Under the pieces are notes generated by a model. The model was given only the letters and a program-made list of their open reading frames with translations. It did not search any database and was not told the origin of the DNA. From contig JBBHKE010003153.1 of assembly GCA_037447655.1 (NCBI GenBank), forward strand, positions 166,192 to 181,560: DNA of 15,369 bases. Direction: 5' to 3'. The DNA comes from Zygnema cylindricum. Lineage: Eukaryota; Streptophyta; Zygnematophyceae; Zygnematales; Zygnemataceae. How positions within the stretch are numbered: the stretch's first letter is position 1; the number at the start of each line of letters is the position of its first letter. Shown here one piece after another: positions 1-7,270 of this stretch. Made by a program: the position numbers and the translations under genes.

Positions 1-605
1 AAAGGCCAACCTTTTTGCCAAACGCGAAGAAATTTTTAATATTGTCCGTATTTTAACAATGAAGCTGTATAACAAAAAGTTTCATGTATGATTTTTTTTG
101 TATTTTATAAGAAGATTCCCTTAACGATTAGCGTCTCTGCTAAAAACGACGCGCGTCCATCGACAGTCTTTAACATGTAAACTACATGTCAAAGCATGTT
201 CGATGCATGGAAATTCAAGTCTAAACTGCCAGTTGGGCAGCTTGTTTAAACTGACCGCTTTATAACATTGCCGCCAATTTTTTAATAGCGCGAACGCTTG
301 CAGCTGGCAGTATTTAATTTTTTAACCGCCGTTACAATATTTCGCCAGTCAAATTTGTTCGACGGGTTGACCGTCAAATCTGAACTTAAAGGTACGTAGC
401 TTGTACGAAACTGTACATCAAATGTACAATTTCTGACAGCTACCTGCGCGCAGCAAAAATCGTCTCTGCGATTAGCAATTCCCTTAGAAGAATATTTTAT
501 GTTTTTTTTAGTATGTACTTTGAAAAACAATATGTCGAAGTAACAATTTTATGCCTGTTATAATTTTTAAAGAAGCGCAAACCGTTTTTCCAACCGGAAA
601 CGGAC
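1..605. repeat. Fold-back (long inverted repeat) element, left end beyond the window
   Basis: The first 290 bases are a diverged inverted copy of about 300-605. Three pairs show it. The reverse complement of 441-540 matches 60-165, including a CCCTTA...GTCTCTGC block. The reverse complement of 340-430 matches 165-260. The reverse complement of 540-600 matches 3-60 (GGCCAACCTTTTTGCC against GGTTGGAAAAACGG). The centre is near 295 and identity is about 70% by eye. Arms reach the window start, so the true left end is outside. No terminal target duplication can be judged. No transposase is visible. Confidence 0.65.
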
Positions 606-821
606 GGTTCACAGAAAGGCCCAAAAATCTGTAATCGCTGACATATGGCAGCTCCAGGTTTGCGCGGGCTTTTAAATACGCGGGCAGTACGAAATGTACA
701 AACTGTACGCCGTATATCGGCTACACGAACTGTACGATTCAACCTAAATATCAGGGCAAATATCTTCAATGTAATGTACGAGTTTTCTTCTGTCGTATCT
801 TCTGTCTCGACAATACAAGTA

Positions 822-974
822 CACCGTGTATCGTTATTAGTGTTAATGTTTTTTTCGTCTCTTAAAACATCTTTTATCCGTACACACTTGTTGGATTACG
901 AATCTGACGGTTGCGACTGAAAGCCAAGATTCCCACCTTGCGATAGGTGTGTGTACGGAGAAAAGATGTTTTAA
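822..974 (+). mobile_element. TA-flanked MITE family, 5' part (copy 1)
   Basis: It begins after TA with CACCGTGTATCGTTATTAG and carries the internal family blocks (CTTAAAACATCTTTT, CCGTACACACTTG, AATCTGACGGTTGCG, GGAGAAAAGATGTTTTAA). The right terminal repeat is missing; the sequence changes to an unrelated repeat at about 975. Confidence 0.65.
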
Positions 975-1045
975 CAAATTTGTTGAATCGCTTTTGATGG
1001 ATCTTTAACGGGTTTGTCGGACCATTTTTAATGTTTAACAGTCTT
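975..1045 (-). repeat. Inverted copy of the GTGGTTCAAC minisatellite
   Basis: The reverse complement resembles 1620-1685: AAACATTAA, then ACAAACCCGTTAAAGATCCA, then a CGATTCAACAAATTTG block. It begins exactly where MITE copy 1 stops, so it is probably the interior of a longer variant of that element. Confidence 0.45.
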
Positions 1046-1138
1046 TCGCCATGAAGGTTTTTTTTGTGGTGCTTTTTCTGTTTATATTTAACTTATATTA
1101 TCCCTTTTATTCAGTAATGCTCCTCATTTGTTAATTAA

Positions 1139-1385
1139 GTCTCTTATCCTTGTTACACTGATAAGTTCGCTGTATATACTATACAGGTCTTGTTAAATAT
1201 AATTTATAGGAGTGCGTTATCCTTGTCACTCTGATAAGTTTGTTTCATACAATAAAAAGGAGATTCTTGTTCCTGTTACACTGACAATTTCGTTAAATAC
1301 ACTGCATAGGACTCGCTAAATATACGTTGTAGGAGTCTCTTATCCCTCTTACTCTGATAATTTCGGTAAATAATTAAATATACGA
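1139..1385 (+). repeat. Tandem repeat with 73/50-bp alternating units (123-bp higher-order period)
   Basis: Four degenerate units begin GTCTCTTATCCTTGTTACACTGATAA-like at 1139, 1212, 1262 and 1335. Spacings are 73, 50 and 73 bp, so a 123-bp double unit occurs twice. Between unit heads lie TTAAATATA and TATAGGAG-type stretches. No coding potential is seen. Confidence 0.65.
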
Positions 1386-1485
1386 CAAAAGGAATCATGA
1401 AATATAGGAGTTTCGGTGGTATGGCATTTGTACAAACCCTAAAAACCCAAATAACCCAAGAAAAGCAAAACCGCAGGTGTCAGTA

Positions 1486-1531
1486 CACTGTGTCTCGCTA
1501 TTAGTGTTAATAAGTTTTTCGCCACTTAAAG
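1486..1531 (+). mobile_element. TA-flanked MITE family, 5' end fragment (copy 2)
   Basis: After TA it reads CACTGTGTCTCGCTATTAGTG and continues with the family's CGCCACTTAAA block. It then gives way to the minisatellite at 1543. Only the left terminal part is present. Confidence 0.55.
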
Positions 1532-1542
1532 AAACATTAAAA

Positions 1543-1686
1543 GTGGTTCAACGAACTTGTCGAAGGAGCACCGAAAGTGGTTCAACAAAACCGAAAAAAA
1601 ACATTAAAATGGTAAAAGAAACATTAAGCGTGGTTCAACAACCCGTTAAAGAACCATCAAATGTGGTTCAACGAACTTTAAGTTAA
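1543..1686 (+). repeat. GTGGTTCAAC minisatellite
   Basis: GTGGTTCAAC occurs at 1543, 1577, 1630 and 1663, with spacings of 34, 53 and 33 bp (about 87-bp double period). CATTAAA and ACGAACTT blocks lie between. It follows the left end of MITE copy 2, and an inverted relative sits at 975-1045. Confidence 0.6.
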
Positions 1687-1788
1687 ACATCCAAACACAG
1701 TGAAATCCTTTTCTTCTCACATGAGAAAGTCTATTCGCCACACATAGTTCAAATTTGTCATATTGTTTTGAATGGTAAAAACAGTGGA

Positions 1789-1841
1789 TATTTACAACAA
1801 ACTCTTAATATTTGTACAATTTTGTACAGTTTTTATGTACA
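1789..1841 (-). promoter_or_regulatory. Two Pumilio-type elements in the probable 3'UTR
   Basis: The minus strand contains TGTACATA (1841-1834) and TGTAAATA (1796-1789). Both fit the PUF/Pumilio consensus UGUANAUA. They lie about 150 to 205 nt beyond the BORCS5-like stop codon, where a 3'UTR would be. I see no canonical AATAAA on the minus strand nearby, so the UTR end is unknown. Confidence 0.3.
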
Positions 1842-1993
1842 GTTCAAACGGAAAAATGTCTATATAAACTCCTACACAAATACTGGTCCTCCACCGATTT
1901 TCCACATTCCCTCAGCATTAAGGATTCCGTTTAAAAAAGTTTTACAGAACAAGCATTGAGCTCATCTGACCTAAAAAAGCCTGGAAACTTTCA

Positions 1994-2415
1994 TTATATT
2001 TTATCCTCAGGAACTTTGACTAACTTTCCTCCCTCGACAACCTCTCGTCCCTCTCCTCCCTCTCCTCCCTCTCCTACCTCTCCTACCTTTCCTACCTCTC
2101 CTACCTCTCCTCCCTCTCCTCCCTCTCCTACCTCTCCTACCTTTCCTCCAGCTCCTACCTCTCCTACCTCTCCTACATCTGCTCCCTCCAATACTTCCAT
2201 ACCAGAATTGAAACTGACACTCAGTTCCGTTAAGGACGAGGTGTCACTCTTTTCATCCGTACCCTCTTGGGAAGTCAAATTTAAAACACACGGCGAATCC
2301 TCATTTGGTACCAGAAGTCCCAAAGCCTCCATTCTCCGAAACAGAGTCTCATATTCTTGTGTGACATTTGTCACATCTGCAGTGACAGAAGCCATGGTTT
2401 CTCGCAAAGCAGAAA
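1994..2415 (-). CDS. BORCS5: Exon 6 (terminal) of BORCS5-like gene with EVG/EGG repeat tail
   Basis: This exon has 422 nt. Two bases complete a Val codon, then 139 codons and TAA at 1996-1994. The acceptor is TTTTTTTCTTGTGTGGAACCCAG. It encodes [16 protein letters not shown], then [20 protein letters not shown], completing the coiled coil. An acidic Ser/Thr-rich segment follows. The last roughly 55 residues are mostly a tripeptide repeat of GEV, GEG and GKV, written by a 9-bp repeat at about 2035-2175. The unique 5' two thirds read like true coding sequence, and the frame stays open through the repeat. Confidence 0.8.
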
Positions 2416-5400
2416 CTGGGTTCCACACAAGAAAAAAAGGAAAGGGAAGGAAAGAAAAGTCAATCACAGACGAAAAAACAACAAACACACGTGTAAAGAG
2501 AGTGAAGACGAAGAATCAATCGAAAAACAAGTGATATAGAACAAAAATAAGTGTTACAAAAAAGGAAGAAATAAACAAAAAAAGGGACAAATGAACCAGC
2601 GAAAAAAAGAACGAACGAACAAACAAACACAGAAACAAACTAAGGAACAAAGAAACCCAAGAGGAAAAACACAAAATAAGAGCCAAAACAGCGTAGGAAA
2701 AAAAAACCTCCCTCTCCCTCTCCGTACTGAATATTTTCCACCGTTTTTACCATTTCCTAGCCTCTCCACGGAGAAGCTCATCTCCTTCGCAGCCTCCTCC
2801 AATAGACGCAGCAGTTTGCTCGTCAGAGCCTCCACCGCCTCGATTCTGCCGTGGATGCCTTCCTGCCTCGACACACATACATTTCAAGGAGAGGGAGAGG
2901 GAGAGGAAGAGGAAAAGAGAGAGGGAGAGGGAGACGGAGAGGGAGCGGGAGAGGGAGAGGGAGAGGGAGAGCATGGCATACCTTTTTGTTCAGAACAGAT
3001 TCTGATCCTTTTAAAAACAGATCGACAATTACTTAATTTTGTTTCTTAAGGATGTTTATCATAACCGAATTTTTGCTTCATAACAGATTTTTTCTTTTCA
3101 TAACAGGTAGACTATTTTCATAACAGATTCTTTTCATAACAGATTCATTTCATAATAGATTCTTTTCTTAACAGATTTCTTTTGACGGACACTTTTCATT
3201 AACGTAGCCTTTTCAAGATGGGCACATCGATATCTACTGCTTTTTATTTGATATCTATAGATTTTGATCTGGTTTTGAAATATCTCCACATCAATGTCTT
3301 TAGTTTTATTACAATATATAACACACAATCTCAGCATTTTTGAACAAATTTTCCAAAATGATACGCACAGATTTCTACGAAAACAATTCATAAAGGATTC
3401 TTTTAACATTTCCACATCAATATCTATATTTTCTACCAGCATTTCTTAATAGATCCTTACCAAGCTCTCCAAATACGAGTTGCCGTTAACATAAACATGC
3501 ACATTTTTTGGCAGTAAAATATATATTGCAAAATCTGAAATGTGTATAATGCCACAAAATGGTCTAACTGTAACAATTTCGAGTAAACTGTACAAAGACA
3601 CTCAAAATGTTGGACTATAGCCATTTTCTTACTGGATATTGAGCCAAATGTGAAAGAAAGTAATCCCCAAAAGCTAATGCTTTAGAGAATGCAAATTCAA
3701 CATATCAGGGTATTAGTGTTTATCAACATCGTCCAAACACCAATAATTATCAACATGATTATCATCGATGTTTCACCGTACATATACTCTATTTATACAC
3801 ATTTTGTATTTTAAAAGGTCCATATGCTGAGAAGAACCGAAAAAATGACCACCACTGTAAGATACTCATAAAGAAAGGATTATTTAGGAGGAGAAAAGTA
3901 AAATGGGTCTTCTCAATTGAATTGCATGTGATTGACGATTTTAATAGAGGAAAAACTGCCAAACATACGTGTTAGTTTTACCAACAATGTCCAGAATATC
4001 TTTGATTTATGAGTTTTGTACATAATTCTCATAGTACATGTTTGTTTTTTTTGCGGACATTGTTGAAGCAACGTGTCAAACATATATGGTTATCGACAAT
4101 ATTGCAATTCCGTTGTCGTTTTAACCGTAATGATCATAATTTCCACTTATTCGGCATCACAATGTACTGACTATCGAGTCCCCAGAATACCGCTTAACAA
4201 ACATCTAGAAATCCTTCGCGAGAAGCATCCATCACGACCAAAAACTGATGTCAGTACACCGTGTATCGCTATTAGTGTTAATGTTTTTTTTGCCACTTAG
4301 AACAACTTTTCTTCATACACACCTGTCCGATTTCTGATTTGAGACCACCAGTGGGAAGGTGAGAATCTTGGCTTCCAATCGCAACCGTCGGATCGTGTAC
4401 GGAAAAAATATGTTTTAAGTGGTGAAAAAAACATTGACACTGATAGCGATACATGGTGTACCATAACATAATGATGGCATAATGAAAATGACACTGAAAC
4501 TAACATGACACAAAAATATTGTGTATTATGCCTTTATCATCATCATCCTAACTAACAAATGTGTTATCTCTTCACTTAGTAGAAATATAATATGCGATAA
4601 ATAAAAACTTTACAGGGCAATGTTTCCATATACTTTTGGTTGAAAAGAGTCTCAAACTGAGGGTTATACACTAAAGCGATAAACATAAATATGTAACCTG
4701 AGACTTTCGATATTGATATTCAAGTTTATCATATGTAGGTGTAATAATGAGCTTCACAGTGTCTTCGAGTAATAATCATGTGGTCAAGAATGTAAAATTT
4801 GACTCAAATCTGTGAGTTTTTGCCAGATTTATTGGTCACTTTCCGTCCGTCCTTTTCTGAGAAAACTGGGAAAACTCAGTTTTCTCAAAATCAAAAAACG
4901 AACAGAAATTGAAACCAAGAGCTTTATAACTAACTTCGTATGGTTTTCAATTCAACTTATAAACGAAAAGTTAACTTAAATGCGAGCTTTATACCTGGTT
5001 TCGAGTGATTTCAGTCGCAACTCCTTCTTGCCACGACTCAAATCTTGTCAAAACATCCGAAGTTGTCGAAGAATCCAATTCAAGAGAAGCTGCAAAACAA
5101 AAAAAACAAAAAAAGTAATAAAAAAAACATAAAACAAGAAATAAATAAATCTATCAACCAAAAGAAAATTGGAACCCTAAAAAAGCGTAAAAAAAACTGG
5201 TAACACGAAAAATGGATGATGAAACGTATCGTGGTATGAAATAAAATAGAAGCAACTTGGAAAATTTTACTAAACCTCGTTATTTCCTTTTTCTCTCCTT
5301 TTTGAGGGGAGATACCCTCTTTTCTCCCCTTTCCCCCTTTTGTCCCTTTTCCCCTTTTCGTACCTTTACCATTTTTGTCCCATTTTCTGCCTTTTCCTCC

Positions 5401-6973
5401 TTTTTGGAGTGAAATGAAATAGAATAGAAGCAACTACAAGGTACATTTTGTCCCTTTTCCCCCTTATCCCCCATTATTTTCTCCGATTTCTCCCTTTCTC
5501 CCTGTTTTCCACCTTTTTCCCTTTTTTTCTCCGTCTTTCTCCTTTTTCCCTAATTTTCTCCCTTTTCCTCCCTTTTTCTTCCCCCTTTTCTCCCTTTTTC
5601 TCCCTTTTCTCCCTTTTCCTCCCTTTTCTCCTTTTCTCCCTTTTCTCCCTTTTTCTCCCTTTTCCTCACCTTGTCTCCTTTTTCCAATTTTCCTCCCTTT
5701 CCTCACCTTCTTCTCCCCTTGCCTCCTTTTTCCCTATTTCTCTCCTCCCTTTTCCTCCCTTTCCTCCCTTTTCACCCTATTCTCCCCTTGTCTCCTTTTC
5801 CCTACTTTTCTCCCTATCTCCCTTTTTCTCCCTCTCCCTCCCTTTTCCTCTCTTATCCTCCCTTTCCTCTTCCTCCCTTTTCCTCCCTTTCCCTCCCTTT
5901 CCCTCCCTTTTCCTCCTTCCTCCCTTTTCCTCCTTTTTCCTCCCTCTCCCTCCATTTCCTCTCTCTCCCTCCCTTTCCTCCCTTTTCTCCCTTTTCCTCC
6001 TTTTTCCTCCCATTTCCTCCCATTTCCTCCCATTTCCTCCCTTTTCTCCCCTTTCCTCCCTCTCTCTCCCTTTCCCTCCCTTTTCCTCCCTTTTCCTCCC
6101 TTCTCCTCCCTTCTCTCCCCTCGTCTCCCTTTCCCCTTTTGCTCACCTACACTAATAGTGGGCATCCGGACATCGCGGCGACTGACCCCGGGTTCCTTCA
6201 AAGCCCGGTCGGCCGAAACAGGGAGGAGAGGGACACTCTGGAAAAAAAAAGTTTTTCGACAAAAAAGATCCATTAGGAAAAGATAGTCCAAAAGAAACAA
6301 AAAAAAAAGCTAAAACTAAAGAATTGCAAAACAAAATTTTGAGTTTTAAAATTTGAATAAAAAAAATCATTTTGATTTCGTCAACACCAATAAGTCTTCC
6401 CGGGTTCCATGCTCACCAGTTTTAAATTTTTCAGTTTTGCCAGACAGGCGTCCTCCAACCTCTCTCCACCCCCAGCCTCGCGGACAATCGTGACACCGCT
6501 GACGTCATGCTGGGAATAAGACAAAAACTGCCACGTCAGCAGCCTATCCATACGGAAACTAGAAGATTGAGGGAGGCGGGAGGGAAGAGGGCGGGGGGAG
6601 GAGGGAGAGGAGGGAGAGGAGGGAGGGGGGAGGGGAGAGGGGAGAGGGGAGAGGGGAGAGGGGGGAGGGGGGAGGGGGGAGGGGGGGAGGGGGGAGGGGG
6701 GAGGGGGGAGGGGGGAGGGGGGAGGGGGGAGGGGGGGAGGGGGGAGGGGGGAGGGGGGAGGGGGGAGGGGGGGAGGGGGGAGGGGGGAGGGGAGAGGGGA
6801 GAGGGGAGAGGGGAGAGGGGGAGAGGGGAGAGGGGAGAGGGGAGAGGGGAGAGGGGAGAGGGGAGAGGGGAGAGGGGAGAGGGGAGAGGGGAGAGGGGAG
6901 AGGGGGAGAGGGGAGAGGGGAGAGGGGAGAGGGGAGAGGCTCATCAACTGACCTTGCTGTCTGCTGCTCCCAT
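1994..6973 (-). CDS. BORCS5: BORCS5 (myrlysin/LOH12CR1)-like BORC subunit, six exons
   Basis: Six minus-strand exons (6973-6953, 6509-6417, 6237-6147, 5089-4995, 2862-2751, 2415-1994) join in frame to 834 nt, 277 residues plus stop. Every intron is GT-AG and all phases agree (0,0,1,0,1). The N-terminus MGAADSK fits N-myristoylation, as in BORCS5. Then come a V-x-I-V...G segment, K-L-x-x-L, P-L-L, L-E-L-D-S, R-F-E, N-Q, R-I, a coiled coil (about residues 85-165), and L-F-R-R-M-x-x-L followed by L-V-P-N-E. Order and spacing resemble human BORCS5 as I recall it, which has R-Y-Q, N-Q, R-I and L-L-D-R-L...L-P-E-G. In that family the protein anchors BORC to lysosomes, where BORC recruits ARL8 and kinesin. 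Residues from about 190 on are an acidic S/T-rich stretch and a GEV/GEG tail, making it longer than the roughly 196-residue human protein. Gene structure is strong. Family assignment is by eye, and another small coiled-coil subunit such as KXD1 is less likely. Confidence 0.75.
2035..2175 (-). repeat. 9-bp coding repeat (GEV/GEG tail)
   Basis: The plus strand shows variants of CCTACCTCT and CCTCCCTCT. On the minus coding strand these give E-V-G and E-G-G codons within exon 6. The period is a multiple of three, so length changes keep the reading frame. Confidence 0.75.
2751..2862 (-). CDS. BORCS5: Exon 5 of BORCS5-like gene
   Basis: This exon has 112 nt, 37 codons plus one base. The acceptor is GGCAG|GAAGG, preceded by a TCTCCC-repeat pyrimidine tract about 25 nt upstream. 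The donor is AATG|GTAAAAAC. It encodes [20 protein letters not shown], then an amphipathic helix with regularly spaced leucines ending SVERLGN. Extending the frame 5' of the acceptor meets a TGA, so it cannot begin further upstream. Confidence 0.8.
2887..2972 (+). repeat. GGGAGA hexamer tract in intron 4
   Basis: About 86 bp of GGGAGA/GGGAGC/GGAAGA hexamers. On the gene's strand it is a TCTCCC pyrimidine tract ending about 25 nt before the exon 5 acceptor, so it supplies or extends the polypyrimidine tract. Confidence 0.8.
3057..3180 (+). repeat. Short tandem repeat of TTTTCATAACAGATT
   Basis: Six to seven degenerate copies of TTTTCATAACAGATTC lie in a row with 15-21 bp spacing, inside intron 4 of the BORCS5-like gene. 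On the plus strand each unit carries a CAG preceded by a pyrimidine-rich stretch. Confidence 0.65.
3181..4066. other. AT-rich intron 4 interior, no gene seen
   Basis: AT-rich sequence without a convincing coding segment. The only internal similarity is between 3282-3305 and 3408-3430, which share a TCCACATCAAT block. This is part of the 2.1-kb intron 4 of the minus-strand gene. Confidence 0.5.
4067..4250 (+). CDS. Unidentified open segment with signal-peptide-like start
   Basis: The plus strand is open from 4067 and runs into the MITE at 4257. The first ATG is at 4130; a hydrophobic stretch around it ([20 protein letters not shown]) resembles a signal peptide. A hydrophilic segment follows ([20 protein letters not shown]...). 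A pyrimidine tract precedes it and a GTCAGT donor-like site follows at 4250. It lies antisense in intron 4. I do not recognise the product. It may be an exon of a nested gene, a fragment, or chance. Confidence 0.22.
4257..4458 (+). mobile_element. Complete TA-flanked MITE (copy 3) in intron 4
   Basis: It is 202 bp long, bounded by TA on both sides. The left end is CACCGTGTATCGCTATTAGTG-like, and the right end is its inverted complement ending ATACATGGTG. Internal arms also pair (GCCACTTAGAACAACTTTTCT against ATGTTTTAAGTGG). It is non-coding. TA duplication and short inverted ends fit a Tc1/mariner-type non-autonomous element. Confidence 0.8.
4858..4887. repeat. Perfect 11-bp inverted repeat
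   Basis: TGAGAAAACTG at 4858-4868 pairs with CAGTTTTCTCA at 4877-4887, with an 8-base loop between. It lies within intron 4. Function is unknown. Confidence 0.6.
4919..5020 (-). repeat. 65-bp duplication covering the exon 4 donor region
   Basis: GAGCTTTATA begins at 4919 and again at 4984, followed by similar sequence (CTTCGTATGGTTTTCAATTCAAC against GTTTCGAGTGATTTCAGTCGCAAC). The second copy includes the exon 4 end and donor. The first has lost the donor. Confidence 0.5.
4995..5089 (-). CDS. BORCS5: Exon 4 of BORCS5-like gene
   Basis: This exon has 95 nt, two bases completing an Ala codon and then 31 codons. The acceptor has a long T tract ending TTTTGCAG. The donor is CCAG|GTATAA. It encodes [20 protein letters not shown] and continues to TEITRNQ, the start of the coiled-coil core. 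The exon's 3' end and donor region (4984-5020) have a degenerate duplicate 65 bp further into the intron (4919-4955). Confidence 0.78.
5281..6140 (+). repeat. 860-bp polypyrimidine tract (CCCTTTT / CCTCCCTTTT)n in intron 3
   Basis: Nearly pure C/T on the plus strand, dominated by TCCCTTTT and CCTCCCTTTTC units. On the gene's strand it is purine (GGGAAAA/GGAGG) and starts within a few bases of the exon 3 donor. Long open frames crossing it on both strands are artefacts of composition. Such tracts can form triplex (H-)DNA. Confidence 0.85.
6147..6237 (-). CDS. BORCS5: Exon 3 of BORCS5-like gene
   Basis: This exon has 91 nt, 30 codons plus one base. The acceptor is CTTTTTTTTTCCAG, with a TCCTAAT branch-point-like site about 33 nt upstream. 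The donor is GTAG|GTGAGC. It encodes [17 protein letters not shown]... ending PTISV. It is the only balanced-composition, GC-richer piece between the AT-rich intron 2 and the pyrimidine tract, which stands out as exon-like. Confidence 0.72.
6417..6509 (-). CDS. BORCS5: Exon 2 of BORCS5-like gene
   Basis: This exon has 93 nt and 31 codons, phase 0 at both ends. The acceptor is a good pyrimidine stretch ending TTATTCCCAG, with a CTGAC branch-point-like motif about 25 nt upstream. The donor is CTG|GTGAGC. It encodes [15 protein letters not shown], then a charged stretch ending AKLKNLKL. Alternative in-phase acceptor at 6528 would add FLSYSQ. Using an upstream AG near 6557 would bring in an ATG (MDRLLTW...), but its phase does not fit exon 1. 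Confidence 0.72.
6577..6938 (+). repeat. G-rich purine tract (GGGGAG / GGGGGA)n in intron 1
   Basis: About 360 bp of GGGGAGAGGGGAGAG and GGGGGGAGG units, in two block types (GGGGGGA core about 6658-6790, GGGGAGA flanking). On the gene's strand it is CTCCCC pyrimidine, between exon 1 and the exon 2 acceptor. Runs of four or more G make G-quadruplex or triplex formation likely. Confidence 0.85.
6953..6973 (-). CDS. BORCS5: Exon 1 of BORCS5-like gene (21-nt coding part)
   Basis: ATG is at 6973-6971, followed by seven codons (MGAADSK) and a donor AAG|GTCAGT. Glycine at position 2 with a serine near position 6 fits the N-myristoyltransferase recognition pattern. Human BORCS5 also starts MGS and is myristoylated. 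The exon is too short to show in an ORF scan. It sits between the candidate promoter and the purine-rich intron 1. Confidence 0.68.
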
Positions 6974-7049
6974 CAGTCGATACCTCGGCTTCTAGTCGTG
7001 TTTTTTATGACACAGTCTTTTGAAAAAAAAATATTAAAAGTGAGAAGTA

Positions 7050-7057
7050 TTTATATA
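7050..7057 (-). promoter_or_regulatory. Candidate TATA box of the BORCS5-like gene
   Basis: The minus strand reads TATATAAA, about 77 bp upstream of the ATG at 6973. That would put transcription start near 7020 and leave a 5'UTR of roughly 45 nt. The surrounding sequence is AT-rich, so a chance match is possible. Confidence 0.35.
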
Positions 7058-7149
7058 AACACGGTGGCTAAAATTTGATGCGAGGTGCTACAACAGGAGG
7101 TGGATAGAGTGTAAGGAGGCTATATCTGGAGAGATAATTACAACCATTT

Positions 7150-7270
7150 TAAAACATACACACATGGATACATACATGCGTTATTACATACATGGTTACA
7201 TAACATACATTGTTACATACATTGTACATTTATTGCTACATTGTGTACAATGTTATACACAACATTGATG
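7150..7270 (+). repeat. Degenerate ACATACATTG repeat
   Basis: Imprecise copies of TTACATACATTG and CATACATGGTTACAT follow one another upstream of the BORCS5-like promoter and end in a short palindromic stretch (TACATTGTGTACAATG). The rest of 7271-7710 shows nothing I can assign. Confidence 0.55.

Noticed and set aside
1956-2534. Plus-strand Ser/Pro/Thr-rich 192-codon frame
   Set aside because: It mirrors exon 6 of the minus-strand gene and its repeat; the minus frame has better composition and fits neighbouring exons.
2751-2862. Identification of the coiled coil as KXD1
   Set aside because: The FRR motif resembles the KxDL region, but the myristoylation start and the R-F-E...N-Q...R-I order fit BORCS5 better.
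2554-2874. Exon 5 region read as a separate protein starting MSRQEG
   Set aside because: The start is GTG, not ATG, and the frame runs into intron 5 repeats after the donor at 2750.
2978-3040. Possible extra minus-strand exon with donor AAG|GTATGC before exon 5
   Set aside because: Exons 4 and 5 already join in phase 0 and give a continuous match to BORCS5. The candidate has no good acceptor.
3057-3180. CRISPR-like array
   Set aside because: Units are directly tandem, degenerate and without spacers; the genome is eukaryotic.
3134-3442. 102-codon minus-strand frame with IDIDVE repeats
   Set aside because: AT-rich composition, no splice context, partly translates the TTTTCATAACAGATT repeat; inside intron 4.
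5448-6276. Long plus-strand open frames rich in Phe/Pro/Ser/Leu
   Set aside because: They are pure products of the CCCTTTT pyrimidine tract; no start context, no non-repeat coding segment, and they overlap real minus-strand exon 3.
5464-6300. Minus-strand Lys/Glu/Gly-rich frames across the same tract
   Set aside because: Repeat translation of intron 3. Only the 6237-6147 part, in one frame, is a real exon.
6381-6947. Minus-strand Pro/Ser/Leu frame ending in MDRLLTWQF... as one protein
   Set aside because: The first two thirds are repeat. Only 6509-6417 fits as exon 2; an upstream AG start does not match the phase of exon 1.
6507-6995. Plus-strand Gly/Arg-rich frame over the G-rich tract
   Set aside because: Translation of the GGGGAG repeat, antisense to intron 1.
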